A stretch of DNA of 64,000 nt from Enoplolaimus lenunculus (taxonomy: Eukaryota > Nematoda > Enoplea > Enoplida > Thoracostomopsidae): NCBI GenBank assembly GCA_030248215.1, contig JASANG010001656.1:62001-126000 (forward strand), written 5' to 3'. Positions 40,264 to 51,900 of this stretch are shown here, piece by piece (the stretch's first letter is position 1; the number at the start of each line of letters is the position of its first letter). Both the position numbers and the translations under genes were made by a program. The notes beneath the pieces were generated by a model. It worked only from the letters and a program-made list of their open reading frames with translations, did no database searches and had not been told where the DNA came from.

Positions 40264-42868
40264 TTACGGTTGGTTTCACCCCAACGGTTGGTTTCACCCC
40301 AACAGTCGGTTTCACCCCAACGGTTGGTTTCATCCCAACGGTTGGTTTCACCCCAACGGTTGGTTTTGCCCCAACGGTTGGTTTTGCCCCAACGGTTGGT
40401 TTCACCCCAACGGTTGGTTTCACCCCAACAGTCGGTTCCACCCCAACGGTTGGTTTTACCCCAACGGTTGGTTTCACCCCAACAGTCGGTTCTACCCCAA
40501 CGGTTGGTTTCACCCCAACGGTTGGTTTCACCCCAACGGTTGGTTATGCCCCAACGGTTGGTTTCACCCCAACGGTTGGTTTTGCCCCAACGGTTGGTTT
40601 TGCCCCAAAGGTTGGTTTCACCCCAACGGTTGGTTTCACCCCAACAGTCGGTTCCACCCCAACGGTTGGTTTTACCCCAACGGTTGGTTTCACCCCAACA
40701 GTCGGTTCCACCCCAACGGTTGGTTTCACCCCAACGGTTGGTTTCACCCCAACGGTTGGTTTTGCCCCAACGGTTGGTTTCACCCCAACAGTCGGTTTCA
40801 CCCCAACGGTTGGTTTCACCCCAACGGTTGGTTTCACCCCAACGGTTGGTTTCACCCCAACGGTTGGTTTTGCCCCAACGGTTGGTTTTGCCCCAACGGT
40901 TGGTTTCACCCCAACGGTTGGTTTCACCCCAACAGTCGGTTCCACCCCAACGGTTGGTTTTACCCCAACGGTTGGTTTCACCCCAACAGTCGGTTCCACC
41001 CCAACGGTTGGTTTCACCCCAACAGTCGGTTTCACCCCAACGGTTGGTTTCATCCCAACGTTTGGTTTCACCCCAACGGTTGGTTTTGCCCCAACGGTTG
41101 GTTTTGCCCCAACGGTTGGTTTCACCCCAACGGTTGGTTTCACCCCAACAGTCGGTTCCACCCCAACGGTTGGTTTTACCCCAACGGTTGGTTTCACCCC
41201 AACAGTCGGTTCCACCCCAACGGTTGGTTTCACCCCAACGGTTGGTTTCACCCCAACGGTTGGTTTTGCCCCAACGGTTGGTTTCACCCCAACAGTCGGT
41301 TTCACCCCAACGGTTGGTTTCACCCCAACGGTTGGTTTCACCCCAACGGTTGGTTTCACCCCAACGGTTGGTTTTGCCCCAACGGTTGGTTTTGCCCCAA
41401 CGGTTGGTTTTGCCCCAACGGTTGGTTTCACCCCAACAGTCGGTTCCACCCCAACGGTTGGTTTCACCCCAACAGTCGGTTCCACCCCAACGGTTGGTTT
41501 CACCCCAACGGTTGGTTTCACCCCAACAGTCGGTTTCACCCCAACAGTCGGTTTCACCCCAACGGTTGGTTTCACCCCAACGGTTGGTTTCACCCCAACG
41601 GTTGGTTTCACCCCAACGGTTGGTTTCACCCCAACGGTTGGTTTTGCCCCAACGGTTGGTTTTGCCCCAACGGTTGGTTTTGCCCCAACGGTTGGTTTCA
41701 CCCCAACAGTCGGTTCCACCCCAACGGTTGGTTTCACCCCAACGGTTGGTTTCACCCCAACAGTCGGTTTCACCCCAACGGTTGTTTTCACCCCAACAGT
41801 CGGTTTCACCCCAACGGTTGGTTTCACCCCAACGGTTGGTTTTACCCCAACGGTTGGTTTTGCCCCAACGGTTGGTTTTGCCCCAACGGTTGGTTTTGCA
41901 CCAACGGTTGGTTTTGCACCAACGGTTGGTTTCACCCCAACGGTTGGTTTCAACCCAACGGTTGGATTCACCTCAACGGTTGGTTTCACACCAACGGTTG
42001 GTTTTACTCCAACGGTGGGCTTCACCCCAACGGTTGGTTTCACTCCAACGATCGGTTCACCCCAACGATTGGTTTCATCCTAACGGTTGGTTTTACCCAA
42101 ATGGTTGGTTTCACCCCAACGGTCGTTTTCACCCCAACGGTTGGTTTCACCTCAACGGTTGGTTTCAGCCAAATGGTTGGTTTTACCCCAACGGTTGACC
42201 CCAACGGTTGACCCCAACGGTTGGATTCACCTCAACGGTTGGTTTCACTCCAACGGTTGGTTTCACCCCAACGATTGGTTTCACCCCAACGATTGGTTTC
42301 ACCCTAACCATTGGTTTCACCCCAACGGTCGGTTTCATCCCAACGGTCGGTTTCAGCCCAACGGTTGATTTCACACAACGGTTGTTTTCACCCCAACGGT
42401 TGGTTTCACCCCAACGGTTGGTTTCACCCCAACGTTTGTTTTCCCCCAACGGTTGTTTTCACCCCAACGGTTGGTTTCACCCCAACGGTTGGTTTCACCC
42501 CAACGGTTGGTTTCACCCCAACGGTTGGTTTTACCTCAACGGTTGGTTTCACCCCAACGGTCGATTTCATCACAACGGTTGGTTTCACTCCAACGGTTGG
42601 TTTCACCCCAACGGTTGATTTCACCCCAACGGTTGGTTTCACCCCAACGGTTGGTTTCACCCTAACGGTTGGTTTTGCCCAACGGTTCGTTTCACCCCAA
42701 GGGCTCGTTTCACCCCAGCGGTTAATTTCACCCCAGCGGTTAATTTTGCCCCAGAGGTTAGTTTCACCCTAACGGCTGGTTTCACCTCAACGGTCGGTTT
42801 CAGCCCAAGGGTTGGTTTCACACAAACGGTTAGCTTCACCGCAACGGACGATGTCACCCCAATGGATT
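40264..42868. repeat. 18-bp satellite array (ACGGTTGGTTTCACCCCA), about 145 units
   Basis: Unit variants CAACAGTCGG, TTTTGCC, TTCCACC and TTTTACC recur in a fixed order, giving a longer period: the doubled TTTTGCC mark falls at about 40363, 40579, 40866, 41085, 41368 and 41640, so blocks of about 216 and 288 bp alternate, and a TTTCATCC mark repeats about 720 bp apart. The 3' third is more diverged. Because 18 is divisible by three and lacks stops, long frames exist on both strands (SPQRLV on plus, KPTVGV on minus). Read as a satellite, not a gene. It lies upstream of iGluR C. Confidence 0.95.
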
Positions 42869-42896
42869 AATGCAGCAGCTTGGTAAAGCGGTTGAA

Positions 42897-43795
42897 ACTA
42901 GAAAAAAATGCTCAGCACTTGAGCAAAAAGGGATATGTTTCATATTCCTATTAAAAGTATGGTAAACTAGATCAGCACATTCGCTTGATGTAACCTGGAA
43001 AAGTATTAAGAAACAATAGCTGCCAAAATCATGTTAATTATTAATTTTTCTGAAACATATTGCGGACAGCAAAATTTCTGTAATATTTTTGTAAGAAACA
43101 GATGCTTTTCTTGAATGCAAAGCGAAATTATTTCTGAAATGTAGACAGATGTAGCTTGGAATCCATGAATATATATTGAAGTTTTCTACAAAACGTATTA
43201 AATTTACCTATGGCTTTGTATTACCATAGTTAATTGAATTTCATAACAGCATTGTGTGGCGACATAATGGCTGTTAGAGTTTTGATGACCAATTTTGTTA
43301 GATACTTTCTTGAACAGACGTCACAAAACGAATCGCAATTGATGCTTTAAAAAGGCTCCACTTATAAGTGACCTTTGAGTTTACTCGATTTTTTACCTTA
43401 GTGACAAATTATATAAATGCGCATTTCCCACCCGAGTTATTTATCTGTTTCACTGCATAGTCACGACTATTGAAGCTCACAAATCGCACCGTATTCTGGC
43501 ACCATCGATTAACTTGCAAAATCAAAGAGCGGTATACCTCAGCCATGTCTCTGCGACCCTAAGGAATTTCTGAAAATTGCTAACAAGTCCTGTCAAAAAC
43601 TTCAATGTTAGAAATAGATTTGCTGTCCGCAATATGTTTCAGAAAAATTAATAATTAACATGATTTTGGCAGCTATTGTTTCTTAATACTTTTCCAGGTT
43701 ACATCAAGCGAATGTGCTGATCTAGTTTACCATACTTTTAATAGGAATATGAAACATATCCCTTTTTGCTCAAGTGCTGAGCATTTTTTTCTAGT
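42897..43795. mobile_element. 899-bp element with 177-bp perfect terminal inverted repeats
   Basis: 42897-43073 and 43618-43795 are exact inverse copies as far as I can read (ACTAGAAAAAAATGCTCAGC ... GCGGACAGCAAA). The 544-bp interior is AT-rich with no protein frame. Perfect arms imply a very recent arrival or gene conversion. No clear target duplication is visible. It lies 28 bp from the satellite array. Confidence 0.9.
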
Positions 43796-44430
43796 ACAAA
43801 ACTATCAGATATGAGTGAAAACTTAAAAGTGAAAAGTAAAATATGCGAAAACATTGTCTCAATTTGCTAGATTTTGACTTCACCTTGACAGCAATTTACC
43901 AGTTGACATTTTAGTATAATCCAATTTTTATCGGCCAATCAGCCTTTCAAACTGTTTGCGTACTAATAAGCCAGTCACGTTTTTTGTCTTTCTAAAGTGG
44001 GGGGTGGGTAAACACACCTACCAAATTTAATACTCGAAAAAGTGGAACTGGCGTCCATAGACATCAGACAAATCTTACTGCTACATTTAATAACCCGTCT
44101 CATACGAGTCAAAGAAAGTAGTGTAAAAAGGCCGGTTTTACCGCCATCCAATCGCTTCTTCTAGAAGTGAGAACCGAGTGAGAAAGAGCGACGCGGGGTT
44201 GAAAGAGGGGATACTTGTAGTATGGGGCCAGTGTTTTCCATAAAACAGCCAAATCTACCCTGCTCCATACCTCGTGCATTAGATTCTATGTTGCCTTTTT
44301 GTCAGCTTCCAAACTGTTATAACTATAGGTTGTCAGAACACAATCCTTTAATCTTGATTGAAAACAGTTGTTAGCTCTTGACCAATTTGCCATAATCTCG
44401 CAGAATATTAATAATTAAATTTCAGACTTA
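43796..44430. other. Non-coding stretch, nothing recognised
   Basis: No gene, repeat end or RNA recognised. Confidence 0.45.
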
Positions 44431-44690
44431 AAGTTCAACAAAAAATATCAAGACAAATGATTGGCTGATAAATAATTGAAATGTAACAAAGTAATTGGTT
44501 AATTGTTCAAACTTCGAGTTCAGCATAAAAATGTCAAGATAAATGATTGGCTGATAAATAATTGAAATGTAACAAAGTAATTGGTTAATTGTTCAAACTT
44601 CGAGTTCAGCATAAAAATGTCAAGATAAATGATTGGCTGGTAAATAATTGAAATGTAACAAAGTAATTGGTTAATAATTGTATCATTTAA
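44430..44690. repeat. 86-bp tandem repeat, three copies
   Basis: GATTGGCTGATAAATAATTG occurs at 44458, 44545 and 44631; copies are near-identical. Confidence 0.92.
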
Positions 44691-45047
44691 TACCTTAGCA
44701 AATCGTTTTTTGTTTAGCTGAATTTTGGTCTACAAAAGCTATCCGATAACTTGTAAAATGCTGCTATGGAATGAAATATGAAAGATTCATTAAATCATGT
44801 GTAGATGGGGGTCAGTGATGCCCCCCGCGGTCCCAGGGACAGCACTTTAACAACCCGTGACGAGTGTTTGAAAAATGAATATTATATTTCGCCTCATGTT
44901 TTATACGCTAAGTTAGTTTGTGGGCAACGCACAACACAAATGAGCCCTGTTAGAACCCATTTAGGCCATGACCCGTACATGTACAAACTAAATATTACTT
45001 AATAATAAAAATAGTTTGTATTTCAATTTGTTTTATTTTACGGAATA

Positions 45048-45487
45048 CTGTAGTGACTCGAATAAGAGGGGGGACTGATATTTATTTGGCGTCTCCAGAG
45101 GGTTCCCTTTGTTATTCGGTTACCGACTGTTATTTATTGTTGACCCACGCCACGCCACCCTTCGTCACTGAAATATATCCGTTACTACAACTGTGCGTTG
45201 AGTTAAACGTTTATTTGTCTTGTTTCAATAATTCAGCGATAATGGAAAGTTGTACTGAGGAATGTATTTTCAAAATTTAAGCACATTTTAAAGTTTCCAA
45301 CTGAAATTATTTGGGCTTGGAGTCAATTATGCAATACAATTATTGAAATTGACATTTTTACGGTCTCTAATTACGGTTTAGGGACTCTATACGCTTACGG
45401 ACTGTTATTAGGGATACGGACTCCTATTAATTGAAACTCAAAACGGGGAGCCCTCTTATTACACCCCTCTTACTTGGGTCACTACAG
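45048..45487. mobile_element. Type-M2 mariner-like MITE with TA TSD
   Basis: CTGTAGTGACTCGAATAAGA left, TCTTACTTGGGTCACTACAG right, TA on both sides; 440 bp. Confidence 0.92.
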
Positions 45488-45667
45488 TACAAAAATTCTT
45501 TGTATCCACTTGTGGCGCAATGATTGGTTTGATCAATTATTAATGTTGAATTCAAGGCGTATATATTCAGCCAATGAACAGTTACTTTTTTAAACGCATG
45601 CTTAAATATCGATGAAGGAATATCATACGTATCAAGAATTCTCAACAATTCAACATTAGCAATTACC

Positions 45668-46045
45668 AGGTAGTAAGAGGATATCGGTTTCCGGTAAAAA
45701 TCGGTATGCGTTTCCGTTTCCGTTACAGAAATACCAGAAATTCGTTTATTTTTTACGTTCAAAATTAGTTATCAATTACGTAAATTGCTTGCAATTTTTT
45801 CATTACAGATGTGCTGCAATTGTCCGAGCTGAAACAAAAATTACGATATTCATCTATAATCTTAAAAATTTCGGTGCATCCGTTATTTTTTCTTCAAAAT
45901 GTTTTAGAAAGTCCGGCGAACGTTTGCACGTCTCAATTATGTAGGCAGAAAAACAAAACCTATTTGAAATTTATATACTTCAATATCCGTTTTCTGTTTC
46001 GTTTTTTCGATCACTATTCGTTTTCAGTATTTTACCATTCTTTTG
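45668..46045. mobile_element. Type-V MITE
   Basis: GGATATCGGTTTCCGG, GCGTTTCCGTTTCCGTTAC and the TTTCGGTGCATCCGTTATTT interior match the 13480-13665 and 15900-16276 copies. Confidence 0.65.
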
Positions 46046-46156
46046 GCAATTACTGTCCTTAACCGCTTCGAGCAGCATAGAGTATTATATATGTACCAGT
46101 GTACAAATTAATTTAGTCAAAATACTACACAGCACACGGCGTGTATTAGTTGTTAT

Positions 46157-46250
46157 AGGCCAATGTATGAACGAGGGCCGTAACAGTGTTTAAGCATCTT
46201 AAGCCTAAGCCACAGCATAAGAATAAACATTTTGCTAAAAACTAATATAA
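46157..46250. mobile_element. Type-T MITE, right end lost
   Basis: GGCCAATGTATGAACGAGGG then CTTAAGCCTAAGCC. Confidence 0.65.
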
Positions 46251-46671
46251 ATGTCTTAAAAACGAGTCAATCAATTAAAGGTGGTGTTTGATTTTGAATT
46301 GCATTTTTTCTCTCTACTCAGTCCGAGTGAAATGTAAGACGAAATTAAAACGTGCCACAAAGCTTGCTGCGAAAACTACACTAGTTTGTTCAGTATGGTT
46401 CTATTAGCTTCAATCAGTATTGATATTTTTAAAACCAGAACCGAAGCCAGGCAAATATGTTTTTGATGGGCCAAAAGTTTAGACGGATAGATAGATACAA
46501 GTATTTGCTAAATCTACAATACAACGAATATCTCGGCAAAGATCTAAAACGCCTGGAAAACTATATTGTTTGCCGTCTGCGGTAGCTATTTTAATTCTAC
46601 TAAAATTGGAACATAGTCAAATTGATTCTAAACAGGACAAAATTTATTGTACCGCGTAGCTATATATCGTT
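46251..46671. other. Non-coding stretch, nothing recognised
   Basis: No supported feature. Confidence 0.4.
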
Positions 46672-46851
46672 GGCCGATCTAAAGATCAGGGGCAGAATGT
46701 TTTTCTGTGGGACTAGAATATAGTAAGCTTATGCTTCAGACTAATTTTTTTGTTTGGTTTAGGCTTAGGCCTAGGAACAAACTCATTCTTACAGTTAGAC
46801 TTAGGCTTAGTCTTAGGCTTAACTGTTCCGCCCTTGTTCTTTACATTAGCC
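46672..46851. mobile_element. Type-T MITE with 8-bp TSD
   Basis: GGCCGATCTAAAGATCAGGG left, CCCTTGTTCTTTACATTAGCC-like right; ATATCGTT/GTATCGTT flank it (7 of 8). Confidence 0.9.
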
Positions 46852-47175
46852 GTATCGTTTATGAAAATATTAATAATTCAAGCATTGCATAGCCTCAGTT
46901 AATGATGAAAAATAAAATATTTGGTTCTGAAACCGAAACGGGAAGCGCCCTATTTAAAGGAAATGACTCAATTCCTAGATGGTAACTTACATTACATCGC
47001 GGGCGTAATCAAGATTGTGGCTCAGGGGCCACCTACTACCTCACTAGATTTTACATGCACCTATGCATAAATATTATTTCTTTCAGTTCTATTATATGTT
47101 CTGTTTGCTGAAAAAATAACAGAGCATTTGATCTACTGTTACCGTGATTTCCGTAGTTTTATAACATGACACATA

Positions 47176-47426
47176 CACTGTAAATCCCACTGAGTTGATT
47201 TAACTCAAAATGAGTTGAATCACTCAGTCTGAGTTAGGACTATCAGAACTCAGAATTTTGAGTTGATTCAATTCATTCTGAGTTAGTTAAGCAACTCACC
47301 CATAGTCAACTCAACTCACAGTGAGAATCAACTCAACTCCAGAGTGAGTAAATGTTAACTTTTATTAACTCAGAAATAACTAACTATTCGTGGGAGTTAA
47401 TTAATTACTCATTGGAATTTACAGCG
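47176..47426. mobile_element. Type-M1 mariner-like MITE
   Basis: TA precedes CACTGTAAATCCCACTGAG; right end TTGGAATTTACAGCG. Confidence 0.85.
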
Positions 47427-47429
47427 CGG

Positions 47430-47990
47430 TTACATTTTGTAATGAAATATACCCAGCACGCGATGCGTTTTTGACCTACTGAAAATCCGTCCTGGGGTCG
47501 GGTAATCTTAAATCTGATTCTCTTTATTTTACATGTTAGGTATATTTTCAGTTGCTCTGTTCGCGTATATACGTTTAAATGAGGTATATTGCTTACTTCT
47601 CACGGCATCTTAATGCAACTCAAAATGGAACGCTGTAAGCCGAAAACACAACGCGCGCTGGTACACTGTAAATTCCAATGAGTCAATTAATCAACTCTGA
47701 CGCAATGTTAGTTATTTGTAATTTAATGTCAGTATTGTTTAAATCGCTCTGAGTTGAGTTGATTCTAACAGTGAGTTGAGTTGACAGCGTTGAAGTTAAT
47801 TAATTAAATCAGAATGAGTGGAATTATCTCAGAATGGTGAGTTCTGATAGTCCTAACTCAGATGGAGTGATTTAACTCATTCTAAGTTCAAATCAACTCA
47901 CTGGAATTTACAGGGTACACTTTATGCTGTGCAAAAATATGTTGCTTACTCTACAGCATTGACTCTTAATCACATTTCAATAATCGTTGA
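47430..47990. mobile_element. Type-J element interrupted by an M1 MITE
   Basis: GCACGCGATGCGTTTTTGACC and AACACAACGCGCGCTGG are type-J landmarks. Sequence resumes after the M1 insert with CACTTTATGCTGTGC. Confidence 0.6.
47664..47915. mobile_element. Type-M1 mariner-like MITE with TA TSD
   Basis: CACTGTAAATTCCAATGAGT left and CTGGAATTTACAGGG right, TA on both sides; inserted in a type-J element. Confidence 0.92.
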
Positions 47991-48227
47991 TGACTCTAAA
48001 CAAGCGAATGCAACAGGCGCATAAACATGATTTCATATCGGAAAAGAATAATTTTATGTAAAAGTTTGCTTCGCAACCGATCATAGCGAGCGAAAAATTG
48101 GCGTTAATTGTTAGCATCCAGCGAGGCTTAAAGTTTGAAAAAGTATTTTTTCTTGTTTTCCAAAAATTTTCGGGGGTATATATATGCCCCCCAATGCCCC
48201 GTTGTATACACCCCTAAAGTGCAACTA

Positions 48228-48469
48228 CACTGAAAATTCCAATGCGTTGGTTATAATCAATTCAGAGAGCGCATTAGTGATTTCTGGCTATTTCTGAGTT
48301 ACTAACTCATTCTGAACTGACTTAATTTCGTATACGTTCATTAATTAACTCAGAATGAGTCCAATCAATTCAGAGTATGCGGAGTTGTGAAAGATTTAAT
48401 TCAGAGCTCAGGCTTCTAAGTGGATTCAACTCATTGTGAGTTAAAATCAACTCACTGAAATTTACAGTG
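48228..48469. mobile_element. Type-M1 mariner-like MITE with TA TSD
   Basis: CACTGAAAATTCCAATGCG left and CTGAAATTTACAGTG right, TA on both sides. Confidence 0.9.
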
Positions 48470-48525
48470 TATTAGGCCCCACCAATCCATGCAGGTTGCA
48501 TATTCTTGTTAAAGAGACATTAATA

Positions 48526-48778
48526 CACCATAAATTGCAATGAGTTGATTAATCAATTCAGCTAGCGAGTTTTGTTACTTCTGAATTAAAATTAGTAAAC
48601 ATTAACTCATTCTGAGCTGAGACGATTCTCACTCTGAATTCAGTTTGCTCTTCGTGAGTTGGTTAATTAGCTTAGAATGAATTGAATCAACTCAAAAATC
48701 TGCGTTCCGATAGTCCTAACTCAGACTGACTGATTCAACTTAATTTGAGTTAAAATCGACTCAATAAAATTTACAGTG
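48526..48778. mobile_element. Type-M1 mariner-like MITE with TA TSD
   Basis: CACCATAAATTGCAATGAG left and ATAAAATTTACAGTG right, TA on both sides. Confidence 0.9.
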
Positions 48779-48790
48779 TATAAGAAATAA

Positions 48791-48945
48791 GGTCCATGTA
48801 TAGAACAAAGCCGGAACAGTAGTATTAGCATATACCTAAGCCTAAGCCTAAGCCTAAGCCTAAGCAAAAAAGTAAGTCAAAAGCTTAAACTGACTCTATT
48901 ACAGTCCCGCCGGAAAACGATCCGGCCCAGTTCTATACGTGGGCC
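48791..48945. mobile_element. Type-T MITE, exact 8-bp TSD
   Basis: GGTCCATGTATAGAACAAAG left, CCCAGTTCTATACGTGGGCC right, AGAAATAA duplicated exactly; core CCTAAGCCTAAGCCTAAGCC. It ends about 35 bases after the stop of iGluR D. Confidence 0.95.
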
Positions 48946-48980
48946 AGAAATAAAAGTGATTTTTTGTGAGACAAAATCAC

Positions 48981-51900
48981 TCATCCATCATTTGAACTGT
49001 CTCCAAAATTGCTCAACTTTGTCATCGTATCACCGAATGACACCGCGTTCACAAGGGCCGCTGCTTTCGCTTGAATGACTTTGCGGCGATGTTCGACCCA
49101 TTTCGACCAGCCCCGAGTGCCAGCTTTAAACGTTGCTTCAATGCAAAATGCGAACAACGAAAGCCCGGCCAACAGCGAGCATAACCCGAACAGACCGAAA
49201 AAATGCCGCAGTTGAAGCGGATCGGATTCGGTCTGAATGATTTTAGGGCACAATTGATCGTTTTGGTCGAGTTCAACTTGAATCTAAAGTCAAAATGTGT
49301 TCAAACTGTTACGGTGGCGCTACATTTGACTGTAAATTTCGACGAGTTGATTTGTCAACTCAGAGAGCGAATTGGTCATTTCTGGTTATTTCTGAGTTAA
49401 AAACAGTAAAACATTATCTCGCTCTGAGTAGATTTAATTCCGGGTGAATTGATTAATTAATTCACAATGAGTTCATTCAATTCATAATTTTGAGTTTTGA
49501 AAGACCTTAATATTCAGAGCTCATGCTCATGAGTGGTTTTCAATTCGATCTGAGTTAAAATCAACTACTGGAATTAGCAGTGTTGTCGTACGGCGTCGTG
49601 CGGAAACGGACGATGCCATAGCGATAAAAATCATGAATTGTTACGCGGTGCCATGAAGGACTTTACCCGCGGTGTCGGACAGAGCCTTACGTCATTGGGT
49701 GGCTCCAGTCAGCGCCAGAGAATAGTCAAAATGTATAAAGCCACCCATAGGGTTGCGTTTCTTTTTCTTCGCCCCGCCCCCCCCCCCCGGCCCCGGCGCC
49801 GGCCGCAAACCGCCGACGGGGCAGGGAGGCGGGGGGCGCCGCAGACAGGCGCAAGCCCCCAAACCCTCTGCTTCGGCAAGTGCACAATCTACAAGCATTG
49901 TACCTCATGTATAATTTCTCGGTGTGTGTGTGTGCTCAGGCTTAGGCTCGTAATCCTAAAAATACCTGGGGGCTCACAATTTTCTAGAGGGATGGGTCTG
50001 AGGCCTTCTGCCATTTTTGCTCAAGTTCTGTGGTCTATGTGTGCCTGATAGATTTTCAACGCGTTCGGGACTACTGTAGTTTTAGCGGCATTTTTTACTA
50101 TAGATAGACACCGGATATCCGGATATGACAAACATCCTGATATGTATCCGAAACGAAATATGTATCTGGATATCCGTATATTCGAAATGCTACGGAGTAA
50201 AAAATTTTTTTAGAAGAATTTGTATGGAGCTGACGAAAAAAATCTGTATCCAAACCTCAGTCGGAATATTGAACTAAATTCTTGACGATTTTTGTGAGTA
50301 GATTTTCGTTTTTTCGGTGTATATTGTTTGTAAAATTTAGAACTATCTACCTTTGGTCTTTTTCCAATCACAGTTGCTGACAGAAAAGTTTTTATATTTG
50401 ATGTATGATATTGAAAACATTTCGTTTCTTACTTGTTGTTGGACACTGTCATAAGATCGGTCCTGCCGCTGACCTTGTGTATGAAAAGCAATTTAGTGTT
50501 CGAATGCTTCGTCGTTTGAGTTTGAGATAAATTATACTTATCGGATTACGCTATACTTTAGATGATGTCCGGCGGCTTTACATGGTCCTCCGATATTGTA
50601 AATTGAAAAATATTCCACCGTCAGCCAAGAAATATTTTATTAAATGCGTGAGAATTTCCTGTCCCCCCAAGTTTGGAAACGATTGCTCGAGGGCATAACT
50701 TTATGTAAGAAGTGTTTTTGGAAGCGAGCGTAGCGAACGAAAATTTTATAAAGCCTGTGCTAAGAATGCTTTACCTTTTTATAAAAATTTCGACCAATGT
50801 ATAGAACAAGGCCGTTACAGTAGTATAAGCATTATTCCTAAACCTAAGTCTATACCTAAACCTAAGCCTAACTGTAAGAATGCGCTTATACCTAAGCCTA
50901 AGCAAATAAATAGTTTAAAGCTTATAAGCTTACTCTATTGCAGTCCCACAGAATAACGGTACGCCCCTGGTCTTTACATGGCCTTGGTAGGGAATATATT
51001 ATCCTTTTCTCTTTCATACGATCCTGACGTACATATTTTTGTTCAATTTGTTGGATGGCTTGAATTGAACTTGACATTGCTTCACGTATCGGATCTCGCC
51101 ATGGATTGGTTTTTGAAAACACAAAACTTGAATCACCCATCATTGGCGAAGTTTCATCAGCAATGAAATACAACGAACAATGACCGCGAATTGCAAACAC
51201 TGCTGAAATGCTATATTTCAGTAAGAGTGCATGCGACTATATAAACAAGAGTATGCAACTGAGAGTACATTCAGTGTGGAGAAGAATACACCCAGCGAGT
51301 TGCATTTTTGGCCTGCCTTCCGCTTCTTTATTTATTGGGGGCACGCATAATGGCAACGTGTGGCTCTCTTTGTAGTTCCAAAAGGAAAATATTAGGAGCG
51401 AAATTGTTAAATCCAACCCGCTTCAATCAGGGGGGGGGGGGTCGGCCAAAAACACAACATACGGTGGTAGGTGTGCGTCGTGCAAACGGCGTTTGTTGCA
51501 CACTCTTGTTGAACAGAATAAAATGCAAACAAGATATTAATACAAAATGAATTTTTACGAGTTTACCAAATTACGGTTAAAACTTATTTAAAAGCGATCA
51601 GAAAACAATGTTCTCTGCCACAAAAAGCCCTATTCACACGTGCAAAATTTTGGAGCAAAAATTTTAAACTTGCGACTTGCATGTGCAATGGTCAGTAACG
51701 AAACAATTTTGAAGTTTTCACAGCTGCAGCAAAAAACAATTCACCGGAATTCATGATATTAAAAGTTTATTTCGCCGTGTGAACGCCGTTGCAAGTCGCT
51801 GGAAATTATTGCACGTGAATTTTGATTGGCCAATCGAAAACCAGGTAAGCATTTTTAAATTAATGCAACCTTTATAATTTTATTCGAAAACCTTAAACTA

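Noticed and set aside
40270-42198. A 642-codon plus-strand frame and a 499-codon minus-strand frame (40544-42043)
   Set aside because: Both are produced by an 18-bp tandem repeat with no stop in either strand; no unique protein sequence, signal or splice context supports a gene.
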